Shown: positions 9,318 through 18,547 of the stretch, piece by piece
How the letters are laid out: each line of letters starts with the position of its first letter
Position numbering within the stretch: the stretch's first letter is position 1
Source: JAIRQK01 sp047974135
Lineage (GTDB): Bacteria > Campylobacterota > Campylobacteria > Campylobacterales > Campylobacteraceae
Direction: 5' to 3'
Length of the DNA: 64,000 nt
NCBI GenBank assembly: GCA_047974135.1
Contig: JBKECC010000082.1
Span: 1 to 64,000 of the forward strand
Notes under the pieces: model-generated
The model's input: the letters and a program-made list of their open reading frames with translations, nothing else
What the model was told of the DNA's origin: nothing
Database searches by the model: none
Translations under genes and position numbers: made by a program

Positions 9318-10169
9318 ATGGTTTTTATCACCGACTCAACACTTGATTTTTGGCTTAAAGAGGATGTGAGTTATATTGATTTAACGACCTTTTCTCTAGG
9401 GATTGGAGATGAAGATGCAACATTTGAGATTTACGCAAGAGATGAATGTATACTTTGTGGAAGCGAAGAGATTGAGAGATTGGCAAAGAAATTAAACATT
9501 AATCTTTTACATGTAAAAAGTTCAGGCAAAAAAGTAAAAGATAAAGAGTTAGTTTTTAAAGCTTTTGGAAAAGCAAAAGATATACATATACTTTGGAGAG
9601 TATCAACAAATATACTCTCTTTTGCAAGTAGCATAGCTACAAGAACTAATAGACTTGTAACTCTAGCAAAAGAGGTAAATAAAAATATAGCAGTTGGAAG
9701 TACAAGAAAATCAACTCCAGCAACTAGAGCACTTTCAACAAAAGCTGTTCTTTGTGGTGGGGGAATAATTCACAGATTAGGACTCTCTGAAACATTTTTG
9801 ATGTTTGATGAACATAAAGTTTTTTTTAACTCAAATGATGACATCATTAAAAAATTACAAGAATTAAGACACACGCTTGCCGAAAAAACTCTTAGTATTG
9901 AGGTAAAAAGTGTAGAAGAAGGAACAGTTTTTGCACCTTTTGTTGATATACTTCAAGTTGATAAACTCTCACCTGAAGATGTTAACAAAATTGTTTTACA
10001 TGTAAAGACAAAAAACCTTAAAACAAAGGTTGCAGTTGCTGGTGGAGTGAATGAGAAAAATATAAAAGAGTATGCAAAAACAGGTGCAGACTTTTTAGTA
10101 ACTTCAAGTATGTTCCAAAATAGTAGTGAGATAGATTTTGGAGTTCGTATAACAAAAGGAAATAGTTGA
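9318..10169 (+). CDS. modD: ModD, nicotinate-nucleotide pyrophosphorylase-like protein
   Basis: A 283-residue homologue of NadC of the ModD type. The family core is clear: STRKSTPATR (about 133-142), GGGIIHRLGLSE (about 152-163), a Phe-Asp-Glu-His where NadC has KxNH, and the C-terminal AVAGGVNEKNIKEYAKTGAD barrel end. ModD genes occur with molybdate transport genes, but their reaction is not settled. No modABC is seen here. It overlaps the following AAA ATPase gene by 4 nt. Two palindrome copies (9507, 9996) both encode LHVK. Confidence 0.85.
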   Translation: MVFITDSTLDFWLKEDVSYIDLTTFSLGIGDEDATFEIYARDECILCGSEEIERLAKKLNINLLHVKSSGKKVKDKELVFKAFGKAKDIHILWRVSTNILSFASSIATRTNRLVTLAKEVNKNIAVGSTRKSTPATRALSTKAVLCGGGIIHRLGLSETFLMFDEHKVFFNSNDDIIKKLQELRHTLAEKTLSIEVKSVEEGTVFAPFVDILQVDKLSPEDVNKIVLHVKTKNLKTKVAVAGGVNEKNIKEYAKTGADFLVTSSMFQNSSEIDFGVRITKGNS

Positions 10170-11899
10170 AACACTTAATAGAATTTTTAGAGAATAAAAA
10201 CATAGAACAAACCGAAATTTTCGCACATTTAAAATGTAGTATAGAAGAAGCTTTGGTTTTAAGATATTTAGTAAAACAGTATGTCGATGGAAGTTTAGAT
10301 GCAAACGTAAGTGATGTTTTGGGCGAACTTTTTGGGCAAAAAAATTATGAGCAATTGAAAAAAATACCACTTATGAAAAATTTGATAGATTTAGGCTGGG
10401 TAGTGCAAAGCAACTTTTCTCAATTAAAGCTAAATGATTTTTCAAATCTTGAACTATACAATAGTCTAATAACACTAAGCCCAACATTTTTAAAGCTTCT
10501 TGAAGATGGCAATTTAGAGATGATTTTACCTGAAATCACACCTTACAATGACCACCTAGAATACTTAAAAGATCAGTTTTTTAGAATAGAGTTGTATCAA
10601 AAGCTAAGTGGCACAAAACAAGGAGTAAATCAAAGCTCGCCTGGCATTCACAGACTTCAAGCAAAACTTGGACTTTTGGAGACAAGGATAAGTGAGAGAC
10701 TGAAAGTTACTACAAATGAGATAGTGATAGAAAATCTTTTCAAAGAACACTCACTTGAACCAAAAGAGCAGATAATTTTTTTAGCACTCTTAAAAGAGGA
10801 GTATTCAGGCGAATTTGAAAGCTTGCGTGAGATGAATACCCTGATTGGTCTTATAAGTTTTGATGAGTATGAGAGGATAAAAAATAGAGCATTCCTAGAA
10901 GAGGGCTCAAAACTTATAGAGAGCACAATCATCGATTATGATGAAATGTTTACAGCTTTTGGCGGGATTACTAGAAATTTTTTCATAAATGAAGATATTT
11001 TGCAAAAAATAATGCATCCAGATAAAGACAAAAAAAATAAAAAGATAAAGCTTGATATGCTAGTTTTAGACCAAGATATATTTGAACTTATTGAGCCAAA
11101 AACAAACCTAGATGATGTCGTAATGCACCCAAAAACAAGAGAGCTTATGAACAATGTCTTAAAGCAAGTAGACAAAACCGTTGTTGCGCGTTTAAAAGAG
11201 TGGGGCATAAAAGATAAAAGAAAAGGCATAGATGCAAAAATCATCTTTTATGGACCAGCAGGAACCGGAAAAACGATGACAGCACTTTCTTTAGCAAAAT
11301 CTCTTAAAAAACAGGTTTTAAACTTTGATTGTTCCAAAATCCTTTCAAAATACGTAGGAGAGAGTGAGAAAAACGTTAGGAAGATTTTTGATACCTACAA
11401 AGAGTTATGCAACAAAACAAAATCAGAACCACTTTTACTTTTAAATGAAGCAGACCAATTTTTAAGCGCTCGTGTAAGCGACAGTGGCGGAAGTGCCGAG
11501 AAGATGCACAATCAAATGCAAAACATTTTCCTAGAGCAAATTGAGAGATTTGACGGACTTTTGGTTGTTACAACAAATATGTTAGAAAGTATTGACCCTG
11601 CATTTTCAAGAAGATTTGACTATAAACTAGAGTTTAAAAAGCCAGATTTTAAACAACGACTTATGATTTGGCAAAAAGTGTTACCAGAGAACGCACTTTA
11701 TGATAAAGATTTTGATATAAATATCGTAGCAAATTATCCGCTAACTGGTGGACAAATACAGGTTGTATTAAAAAATACCGCCTTAAAAGTTGCCATAAAA
11801 GAAGAACCAATCTTTACTTTAGAAGATTTTAAAACTATCATAGAGCGCGAAACAAAGGGAAGTTTTGGTGAATCAAACGCTGTAGGATTTTTATCATAA
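10166..11899 (+). CDS. AAA-family ATPase with large N-terminal domain
   Basis: A 577-residue protein. The first 350 residues are helical and not recognised. The AAA module follows: Walker A GPAGTGKT (about 362), a KYVGESEKN pore-loop region, Walker B LLLLNEAD (about 423) with Asn in place of the usual Asp, sensor-1 TTN, and arginine finger SRRFD (about 481). A Walker B ending NEAD is known in a CDC48/SpoVK-like subfamily, so activity may be retained. The TTG start overlaps the modD stop (TTGA) with AAAAGGA upstream, giving translational coupling. Probably a remodelling or chaperone ATPase; the partner is unknown. Confidence 0.8.
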   Translation: MKHLIEFLENKNIEQTEIFAHLKCSIEEALVLRYLVKQYVDGSLDANVSDVLGELFGQKNYEQLKKIPLMKNLIDLGWVVQSNFSQLKLNDFSNLELYNSLITLSPTFLKLLEDGNLEMILPEITPYNDHLEYLKDQFFRIELYQKLSGTKQGVNQSSPGIHRLQAKLGLLETRISERLKVTTNEIVIENLFKEHSLEPKEQIIFLALLKEEYSGEFESLREMNTLIGLISFDEYERIKNRAFLEEGSKLIESTIIDYDEMFTAFGGITRNFFINEDILQKIMHPDKDKKNKKIKLDMLVLDQDIFELIEPKTNLDDVVMHPKTRELMNNVLKQVDKTVVARLKEWGIKDKRKGIDAKIIFYGPAGTGKTMTALSLAKSLKKQVLNFDCSKILSKYVGESEKNVRKIFDTYKELCNKTKSEPLLLLNEADQFLSARVSDSGGSAEKMHNQMQNIFLEQIERFDGLLVVTTNMLESIDPAFSRRFDYKLEFKKPDFKQRLMIWQKVLPENALYDKDFDINIVANYPLTGGQIQVVLKNTALKVAIKEEPIFTLEDFKTIIERETKGSFGESNAVGFLS

Positions 11900-12022
11900 G
11901 AGCCTTTCTTAATATAATAAATTAACTTTACATGTAAAGACTCTATTTAACTATATGAAATTTTAAATTTTAAGAAAAGTTTTTATATAAAAATCGCAAA
12001 GATTTATTAAAGATTTATCATC

Positions 12023-12028
12023 TATAAT
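12023..12028 (+). promoter_or_regulatory. Candidate -10 for the nuo operon
   Basis: TATAAT about 41 bases upstream of the nuoA start, in an AT-rich 169-bp intergenic region that also holds a palindrome copy (11928-11937) about 95 bases upstream of it. No clear -35. Confidence 0.45.
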
Positions 12029-12068
12029 CAAATCATATTGCTTTGATTTCGAAAATAAAGGGATTTTC

Positions 12069-12458
12069 ATGGAACATATGGAGTTTTCTCATCCATACTT
12101 TGGAGCATTTGTTTTGCTTGTTTTTGGGTTTCTTACGCTTTTTATGATAAGTTTCCTTGCAAACTTTTTTGGTAAAAAATTTTCAAATTCAAATGATGAA
12201 AAATTAAAGTTAACTATATACGAATGCGGATTTGCTACAACAAAACAGCCAAACCGCTTCTCATCACACTTCTATCTTTATGCACTTTTATTTATTTTAT
12301 TTGATGTTGAGATTATTTTTATGTTTCCGTGGGCTATAAATTTTAAATATTTAGGAATGTTTGGATTTGTAGAGATGGTTTTGTTTATACTGCTACTTGG
12401 AATCGGATTTGTATATGCATGGAATAAAGGAGCGTTAAATTGGCACAGCATAAAGTAA
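12069..12458 (+). CDS. nuoA: NADH-quinone oxidoreductase subunit A
   Basis: A 129-residue membrane subunit of complex I with three hydrophobic helices and the conserved YECG loop (TIYECGFATTK), then a DVEIIFMFPWA segment, both diagnostic of NuoA/ND3. First gene of nuoA-N. AAAGGG lies about 7 nt before the ATG. It overlaps nuoB by 19 nt. Confidence 0.97.
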   Translation: MEHMEFSHPYFGAFVLLVFGFLTLFMISFLANFFGKKFSNSNDEKLKLTIYECGFATTKQPNRFSSHFYLYALLFILFDVEIIFMFPWAINFKYLGMFGFVEMVLFILLLGIGFVYAWNKGALNWHSIK

Positions 12459-12949
12459 ATTATTTTCAAAATGGTGGTTTGCCAATCACTTTGACGACTA
12501 TAGATAAAATAGTTCAGTGGGGAAGAAGTAACTCTTTTTGGCCAGCAACTTATGGGCTCGCCTGTTGCGCTATCGAGATGATGGCAGCAGGAGCTGGAAG
12601 ATATGATTTTGACAGATTTGGAACGATCTTTAGAGCAAGTCCAAGACAGTCTGATGGTATCATCGTATCAGGCACTTTAACAAAAAAACACGCAAAACTT
12701 TTAAGAACCGTGTATGAGCAAATTCCAGAACCAAAATGGGTGATAAGTATGGGAAGTTGCGCAAACACAGGAGGCATGTTCAACACTTACGCAACGGTTC
12801 AAGGAGTTGATAGGATAATCCCAGTAGATATCTATCTTCCAGGTTGTGCTCCAAGACCAGAAACTTTGCAATACGCTCTTATGATTTTACAAAAAAAGAT
12901 AAGAAGTGAAGGCATAAATCGAAAACAAAAACCAAAAAGGCTTGTTTAA
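12440..12949 (+). CDS. nuoB: NADH-quinone oxidoreductase subunit B
   Basis: A 169-residue subunit carrying the terminal 4Fe-4S cluster N2. Ligands visible: C42, C43 (GLACCAIE), C107 (MGSCANTGG) and C136 (PGCAPRP). The TTG start is supported by AAGGAG 7 nt upstream inside nuoA. Its stop overlaps the nuoC start (TAATG). Confidence 0.97.
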   Translation: MAQHKVNYFQNGGLPITLTTIDKIVQWGRSNSFWPATYGLACCAIEMMAAGAGRYDFDRFGTIFRASPRQSDGIIVSGTLTKKHAKLLRTVYEQIPEPKWVISMGSCANTGGMFNTYATVQGVDRIIPVDIYLPGCAPRPETLQYALMILQKKIRSEGINRKQKPKRLV

Positions 12950-13749
12950 TGCGTAAATATAGTGATAAAACAAACGTTCAAAAAAAAGTCTTTTATAGAG
13001 ATAGATTTAATGTAAATACGCACATTCCAAGGTTACATGTAAATAGTGATGAAGTATTTAACGAGAACTTTGAAAAATTAAGTGCAAAGTTTGATATAAA
13101 AGATGCATATATTGAAGCTGGACAAATGGTTGTTTGGATAGATGCAAAAGATATTTTTGAAGTTATAAAGTTTTTTAGAGATGAACTTTCATACAACAAT
13201 CTTTCAGAAATGAGTGCTGTTGATTTTTTAGCTACTCGTGGAGAGTTTGAGCTGTTTTATCAACTACTATCCATGAAACATAAAAAAAGAGCAAGAGTAA
13301 AATGTACATTAAAAGAGAAAGAGTCTATAAAAAGTGTATCTGAAATTTTCAAAAGTGCAAACTGGGCTGAAAGAGAAGCTTACGATATGTTTGGCATTAT
13401 TATAAGTGAACATCCTTATATGAAGAGAGTTTTACTTCCAGATGATTGGAGTGGACATCCACTTTTAAAAACTTATCCACTTCATGGTGACGAAGCAGCA
13501 CAATGGTATGAAATAGATCAGATTTTTGGAGAAGAATATAGAGATTTAATAGGTCCAGAGATAAGAGATGCTGCTCGCATTGATAAAGAAGATACAAGAG
13601 CTTATGCAAGAAAAGGTCATGAAGTAAAATTTGATGAGCCTTATAGCGAAGAGCCAACCAAGATAGACAATTACCAAGAAGATGGCGGAGTTTTCTTAAT
13701 CACTAAATTTAAGAAAAACAAAACTACATATTTGAAAAAGAGGCGTTAA
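12949..13749 (+). CDS. nuoC: NADH-quinone oxidoreductase subunit C
   Basis: A 266-residue peripheral-arm subunit (30-kDa homologue), separate from NuoD. The family core is ERE..DMFGI (WAEREAYDMFGI) and LLPDDWSGHPL. The basic N-terminal extension of about 40 residues and the charged C-terminal tail are longer than the conserved core. A palindrome at 13033 in the N-terminal extension encodes LHVN. Confidence 0.96.
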   Translation: MRKYSDKTNVQKKVFYRDRFNVNTHIPRLHVNSDEVFNENFEKLSAKFDIKDAYIEAGQMVVWIDAKDIFEVIKFFRDELSYNNLSEMSAVDFLATRGEFELFYQLLSMKHKKRARVKCTLKEKESIKSVSEIFKSANWAEREAYDMFGIIISEHPYMKRVLLPDDWSGHPLLKTYPLHGDEAAQWYEIDQIFGEEYRDLIGPEIRDAARIDKEDTRAYARKGHEVKFDEPYSEEPTKIDNYQEDGGVFLITKFKKNKTTYLKKRR

Positions 13750-13750
13750 A

Positions 13751-14983
13751 ATGACAAGGCAACAACCAAACAGACTTAAGCCATTTTTTGAAAATGTAAC
13801 CTTTGAAAACGACAATAATAATATGGTCTTAAACCTAGGACCACAACACCCAGCAGCGCACGGACAACTTCGTCTTATTTTAGAGCTTAATGGTGAGAAA
13901 ATAGTAAAAGCGATACCAGATGTTGGTTATATGCATAGAGGCGTTGAAAAGCTCGCTGAAAATATGATTTACAATGAATTTTTACCAACAACAGACAGGC
14001 TTGACTATATAAGTGCAACTTCAAACAATCACGGCTTTGCGCTTGCAGTTGAAAAGCTCCTTGGTATCGAAGTTCCAAGACGTGCAAAAGTTATAAGAAT
14101 GCTTCTCTTAGAACTTAGCCGCATAAACTCTCACCTTTTTTGGCTTGCTACTCACGCACTTGATATTGGGGCGATGACTATATTTTTATATGCTTTTAGA
14201 GAAAGAGAGTATGCGCTTGATTTGTTTGAAGAGTACTGTGGTGCAAGACTTACACACTCATCTATTAGAATAGGTGGAGTTCCTCTTGATTTGCCACAAA
14301 ATTGGCTAAATGATTTGGATGAGTATCTAGACAAATTGCCAGCTGCTATTAAAATGTACGAAGATGTTTTAGATGAAAATCGTATATGGATTATGAGACT
14401 TGAAAATGTAGGTATTCTAAAACCTGATTCTGCTTTGTCTTGGGGAGCAAGTGGAGTTATGCTTCGAGGAAGTGGCATAAAATGGGATATAAGAAAAGAA
14501 GAGCCATATGAACTTTACAATGAAGTAGAGTTTGATGTTCCAGTAGCTGATAGTTGTGATTGTTATGGAAGATACAGACTTTACATGGAAGAGATGAAGC
14601 AATCAGTTAAGATTTTAAAGCAATTAATCCCAATGTATAAAGATACAAGTCCAGAAATTATGGCAGATTCACCAAAATATATAAGTGCCCCAAAAGAGCA
14701 GATAATGACGCAAAATTACTCACTTATGCAGCATTTTGTATTGGTAACACAAGGCATGAAACCACCAGTTGGCGAAGTTTATGTAGCCACAGAATCACCA
14801 AAAGGGGAACTTGGCTTTTATATAAATTCTCAAGGCGAAGCGTATCCGTATAGACTAAAGATACGTGCACCATCTTTTTGGCATGCAAGTCTCTATCAAG
14901 AGATAATGCCAGGGTCATATTTAGCGGATGCTATAGCGATGATTGTAAGTTCAAACATCGTTCTTGGCGAAATAGACAGATAA
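13751..14983 (+). CDS. nuoD: NADH-quinone oxidoreductase subunit D
   Basis: A 410-residue 49-kDa homologue that forms the quinone site with NuoB. Motifs: NLGPQHPAAHGQLR (about 28-41), the quinone-site segment GYMHRGVEKLAE, GGVPLDLP, and the family-typical C-terminus DAIAMIVSSNIVLGEIDR. Normal length, one base after nuoC. Confidence 0.97.
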   Translation: MTRQQPNRLKPFFENVTFENDNNNMVLNLGPQHPAAHGQLRLILELNGEKIVKAIPDVGYMHRGVEKLAENMIYNEFLPTTDRLDYISATSNNHGFALAVEKLLGIEVPRRAKVIRMLLLELSRINSHLFWLATHALDIGAMTIFLYAFREREYALDLFEEYCGARLTHSSIRIGGVPLDLPQNWLNDLDEYLDKLPAAIKMYEDVLDENRIWIMRLENVGILKPDSALSWGASGVMLRGSGIKWDIRKEEPYELYNEVEFDVPVADSCDCYGRYRLYMEEMKQSVKILKQLIPMYKDTSPEIMADSPKYISAPKEQIMTQNYSLMQHFVLVTQGMKPPVGEVYVATESPKGELGFYINSQGEAYPYRLKIRAPSFWHASLYQEIMPGSYLADAIAMIVSSNIVLGEIDR

Positions 14984-14992
14984 GGCAAGCTC

Positions 14993-15235
14993 ATGAAAAG
15001 ATATGATTTAAGACACTTAAAAGAGAACTTTGAAGAGAGAATGGGTGAACTTATAAATGAAGCAGAAAGTAAAGAAGCGTTAATCTTTATCTTTGAAACC
15101 ATCTTAGAAGATAGATTGCAGAAGATTTTAAAAGATATAGACGCCAAGGGTCATGAAGTCTTAAACTCGTTGAGATTTAACGAAATTGACTGGACGATAG
15201 CTATAAGAGTAAAAGGAGAGTCAAGTGAGTTATAA
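14993..15235 (+). CDS. Small complex I protein at the nuoE position
   Basis: An 80-residue, largely helical acidic protein with no Cys, so it cannot bind the NuoE 2Fe-2S cluster. Small proteins of this type occupy the nuoE position in Helicobacter, Campylobacter and relatives. It overlaps the next gene by 11 nt. Its role is probably to adapt complex I to an electron donor other than NADH. Confidence 0.8.
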   Translation: MKRYDLRHLKENFEERMGELINEAESKEALIFIFETILEDRLQKILKDIDAKGHEVLNSLRFNEIDWTIAIRVKGESSEL

Positions 15236-16064
15236 AACATTGATAAGCACTTTTGAAAAATGTGGAGTAAGCCTAAGTAAGATTGATAGCAACAGTTCTA
15301 TCATATTTTTAGGAACACTTTTCTCTTTTGATAATGAAGAGTTGGTTGAAAGAGTTTTAAAATCAAAAGAGGATTTTATCTACTGCTCGCCAATGGAAGA
15401 TAGCGCTTTGCAAGAAAAAGCAAAATCATACATAAAGTATGAAGTAACAAGTGAAGCTGGGGTTTTAGCCTTGCTTTCAAAAGAGCTTTTAAAAGATGAA
15501 GAAAAAACAGAAGAAACAAAAGAGTTTTTAGATGAATTAGATGATGGATACTTAAGTGCAGAGAGCAATGTAGGCGAAGAGGAGATTTGTGAAATTGTAG
15601 AGTTTATAAAATCTTCAAAAAAATGCACACTTGTTTTAGGTGCTGATTTATACAATCACCCTGATTTAAAAAGCATCGCTGAGGTTATCTCAATACTTGT
15701 AACTGTAAGAAATTTAAGAGTTAGTATAATCGATGATATAGAACATGAAGCAAAAAAGATTGATATAAAGCCAGAAGATATAGAAGAGTTAAAAAGTTTT
15801 GATGGTTTGGTTGTCTATTTTGTTACATGTAAAAATACTAATAAAGCAGAAAAACTCTTTGGACCAAAACAGTTTTTACAAGCCGCTAAGATAAAAGATA
15901 AAGAGGTTGTAGACATATATGTTGAAGGCAAAAAAGTTTCTACAAAAGAGTTTAATTTCCAAAGTGAATTAAAAGGAACTATCGCTATTTCAAACACAGC
16001 AAAAGATATTGAAGGTTATAGATACAAAAAAGTAAAAATTCTTCCAAAGGATACTAAACAATGA
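15225..16064 (+). CDS. Complex I protein at the nuoF position (Campylobacterota type)
   Basis: A 279-residue protein at the nuoF position. It lacks the GxGxxG NADH site, FMN-binding residues and the Cys cluster of true NuoF. This matches the NuoF-replacing protein of Campylobacterota, whose complex I is thought to use reduced flavodoxin or ferredoxin rather than NADH. Residues about 85-120 form an acidic linker (DEEKTEETKEFLDELDDG). GTG start; overlaps nuoG by 4 nt. A palindrome at 15823 encodes VTCK. Confidence 0.8.
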   Translation: MSYKTLISTFEKCGVSLSKIDSNSSIIFLGTLFSFDNEELVERVLKSKEDFIYCSPMEDSALQEKAKSYIKYEVTSEAGVLALLSKELLKDEEKTEETKEFLDELDDGYLSAESNVGEEEICEIVEFIKSSKKCTLVLGADLYNHPDLKSIAEVISILVTVRNLRVSIIDDIEHEAKKIDIKPEDIEELKSFDGLVVYFVTCKNTNKAEKLFGPKQFLQAAKIKDKEVVDIYVEGKKVSTKEFNFQSELKGTIAISNTAKDIEGYRYKKVKILPKDTKQ

Positions 16065-18547
16065 GTAAGATTAGTATCACGATAGATGGCATCAAATGTG
16101 AAGCGGTTGAGGGAGAGTATATACTAAATGTCGCAAGAAGAAACAATATCTTCATCCCTGCACTTTGTTATCTCTCAGGCTGTTCACCAACGCTTGCATG
16201 TAGGCTTTGTATGGCAGATGTTGATGGCAAAAGAGCTTATACATGTAACGCCAAAGCAAAAGATGGACAAGTTATAGTCTCAAGCACGCCAGAAATTGAA
16301 GAAGAACGCCGCTCCATCATGGAAGTTTACTGTATTAATCACCCTTTGGAGTGCGGAGTTTGCGACCAAAGTGGCGAATGTGAACTTCAAAACTATGTTC
16401 ACGCGATTGGAGTAAATAACCAACACTATACCATTGCAAATACTCACAAACCAGTTGAAAATTGGGGTTTAACAAGATACGACGCTTCACTTTGTATTAT
16501 GTGTGAAAGATGCGTTACTGTTTGCAAAGATCGAGTTGGTTGCAACGCTTTAAAAACAGTTCCAAGAGGTGAGGGGCTAGCAGTTCCTAAAGAAAACAAA
16601 GACAGTATGCCAAAAGATGCATTTGCTGTTTGGAATAGGCTACAAAAATCAATCATAGCAAAAGTAGAAGACGTGGACTGTGGAGATTGTGGGGCATGTG
16701 CTGAAGTTTGTCCTGTTGGAGCACTTGTTGTAACAGGTTTTCACTACAAATCTAACTCGTGGGAACTACAAAAAATCCCAGCAGCAAATCCTCATAGTAG
16801 CGATTGCTCTTTGATATATTATGAAGTAAAACAGATAAGCCAACAAAACAGTGAAGAAAAAATATACAGAGTTGAAGGCGAACAACCATTTAACGTTATA
16901 AATGGAGCTGCAAGATTTGGCTACGACTTTGAAAATAGAGTTAAAGAAAAAGATGAGAATAGCTTTAATGAAGCCATATCTTTTATAAAAACAAAAGCTG
17001 ACACTATAAAATTTAATAGCTATATAACTAACGAAGAAGCTCTAATTTTACAAAAAATCAAAGAAAAATACAACTTAAAACTTGTAAATGATGACGCCTT
17101 TAGATATCAAAGATTTTTAAATGCATTTTCATCTTCAAGTACAAAAAGCTTATATCAAGGCTCTCTAAAAGAGATTGAAGAGAGCAATTTTATAGTTAGT
17201 GTTGGAACGGCTTTAAGATACGACTTTCCAAATGGCGGATACGCATTTAACACCGCTTTAAAGATGAACAAGGCAAGCGGGATTTACGCTCATCCAATAG
17301 CCGATAAAATCGTTGAAGATTACTCAAAAAATCTTTTAAGCTTGCAGTATAAAGTAGGTAGTGAAGAAGCTATGTTTTATCTGTTGCTTGAACTTTGTGC
17401 TAATAAATCAATGCTTGATGAGGCAACAAAAGAGTATCTAAACTCTTTACATGTAAAATCAAAAAGAATGGCTGATGAAAACGTTGTAGAAGAAATCATA
17501 GAAAAAGTTATAAAAAAGATACAAGATGAGACAGGTGACGAGAGAGAAATAGAAGAAGAGGTACCTAAAAAAGTTACAAAAGTTGTGCAAAAAGAGGTTG
17601 AATACGAGACAACAAAACTTTGGGAGTTGGCTGGACTTGAAGATTTTAAAGAAAAAGTAGAAACTTTAAAGAGTGGAAAAGATAGATTTAGCTTGATTAT
17701 CGGTGAAGATTTACTAACTCATAAAAATTGGGAAAATTTAGCAATACTTGCTGGAACCATAGAAAGAACAACACCTTTTAGTGTTACAATCATCCCTCCA
17801 CAAACAAACACTTTAGGGGTTGCCTTACTTTGCGAACTTGATGAGTTTGGTGGTGAAAACACTCTTGGTTACAATGAAAAAGGAAGCTTTACTCTAAGTG
17901 CGCTTGGTGATGGAGAGCTTGATATGCCTTCACTAAATCAACAAGAGGGAACTTTTACAAGTATTGACAAAAGAGTGGTTCCTACAAATGCGGCTTTGGG
18001 TTATAAAGGCTATATTTTAAATGACTTAGCAAACGCTTTAGGGATAAGAGCAAAATATACTATTGATTACACAAAAGAGTTGCCAGATAAAAGTGGATAT
18101 ATAAAAAAAGAGTTTGACGAATTGCCAAATTACTTTGACAATGGTGGCACAGAACATCGCGGTTATCTTTTACATTTAAAAGAAAATGAAGTTTTAAAAA
18201 CTCCAAAAGATATAAGCACTTTTGAGTTGAGTAAAAACACTGTTTACAAAAAAAATCCAGTACTTCAATTTAACGCTTTTACAAATAAGGCTCTTGAGAT
18301 TACCTCGTGTGCTGCACTTTATGCTTCGGAAGAGTTTTTACATGTAAACGATTTAAGAGATGGACAAAGTATAAAACTCGTAAGCGATGATGGAAAACTA
18401 CTTTCAATCAAAGTAAAGCTCGACAAAAACGTAAAAGGACTTATCCCTTCTCTTCCAACGTTCGATACAAAAGTTGATGTTAGTGCATTTTTCAAAGATG
18501 GATATAGATTTGGAACATACGAGATAAAAGGAGCAGATAATGAGTGA
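16061..18547 (+). CDS. nuoG: NADH-quinone oxidoreductase subunit G
   Basis: An 828-residue iron-sulfur subunit. Cluster ligands: 2Fe-2S C36, C47, C50, C62; His-ligated 4Fe-4S H94, C98, C101, C107; and two ferredoxin-type sets (C145, C148, C151, C155 and C207, C210, C213, C217). The C-terminal molybdopterin-oxidoreductase-like region is degenerate. A charged helical insertion at about 468-525 (rich in E, K, V) separates two parts of that region. Two palindromes (17447, 18338) encode LHVK and LHVN. Overlaps nuoH by 8 nt. Confidence 0.96.
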   Translation: MSKISITIDGIKCEAVEGEYILNVARRNNIFIPALCYLSGCSPTLACRLCMADVDGKRAYTCNAKAKDGQVIVSSTPEIEEERRSIMEVYCINHPLECGVCDQSGECELQNYVHAIGVNNQHYTIANTHKPVENWGLTRYDASLCIMCERCVTVCKDRVGCNALKTVPRGEGLAVPKENKDSMPKDAFAVWNRLQKSIIAKVEDVDCGDCGACAEVCPVGALVVTGFHYKSNSWELQKIPAANPHSSDCSLIYYEVKQISQQNSEEKIYRVEGEQPFNVINGAARFGYDFENRVKEKDENSFNEAISFIKTKADTIKFNSYITNEEALILQKIKEKYNLKLVNDDAFRYQRFLNAFSSSSTKSLYQGSLKEIEESNFIVSVGTALRYDFPNGGYAFNTALKMNKASGIYAHPIADKIVEDYSKNLLSLQYKVGSEEAMFYLLLELCANKSMLDEATKEYLNSLHVKSKRMADENVVEEIIEKVIKKIQDETGDEREIEEEVPKKVTKVVQKEVEYETTKLWELAGLEDFKEKVETLKSGKDRFSLIIGEDLLTHKNWENLAILAGTIERTTPFSVTIIPPQTNTLGVALLCELDEFGGENTLGYNEKGSFTLSALGDGELDMPSLNQQEGTFTSIDKRVVPTNAALGYKGYILNDLANALGIRAKYTIDYTKELPDKSGYIKKEFDELPNYFDNGGTEHRGYLLHLKENEVLKTPKDISTFELSKNTVYKKNPVLQFNAFTNKALEITSCAALYASEEFLHVNDLRDGQSIKLVSDDGKLLSIKVKLDKNVKGLIPSLPTFDTKVDVSAFFKDGYRFGTYEIKGADNE

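Noticed and set aside
11436..11459. Walker B Asn as evidence that the AAA ATPase is dead
   Set aside because: The Glu is kept and NEAD occurs in an established AAA subfamily, so loss of activity cannot be claimed.
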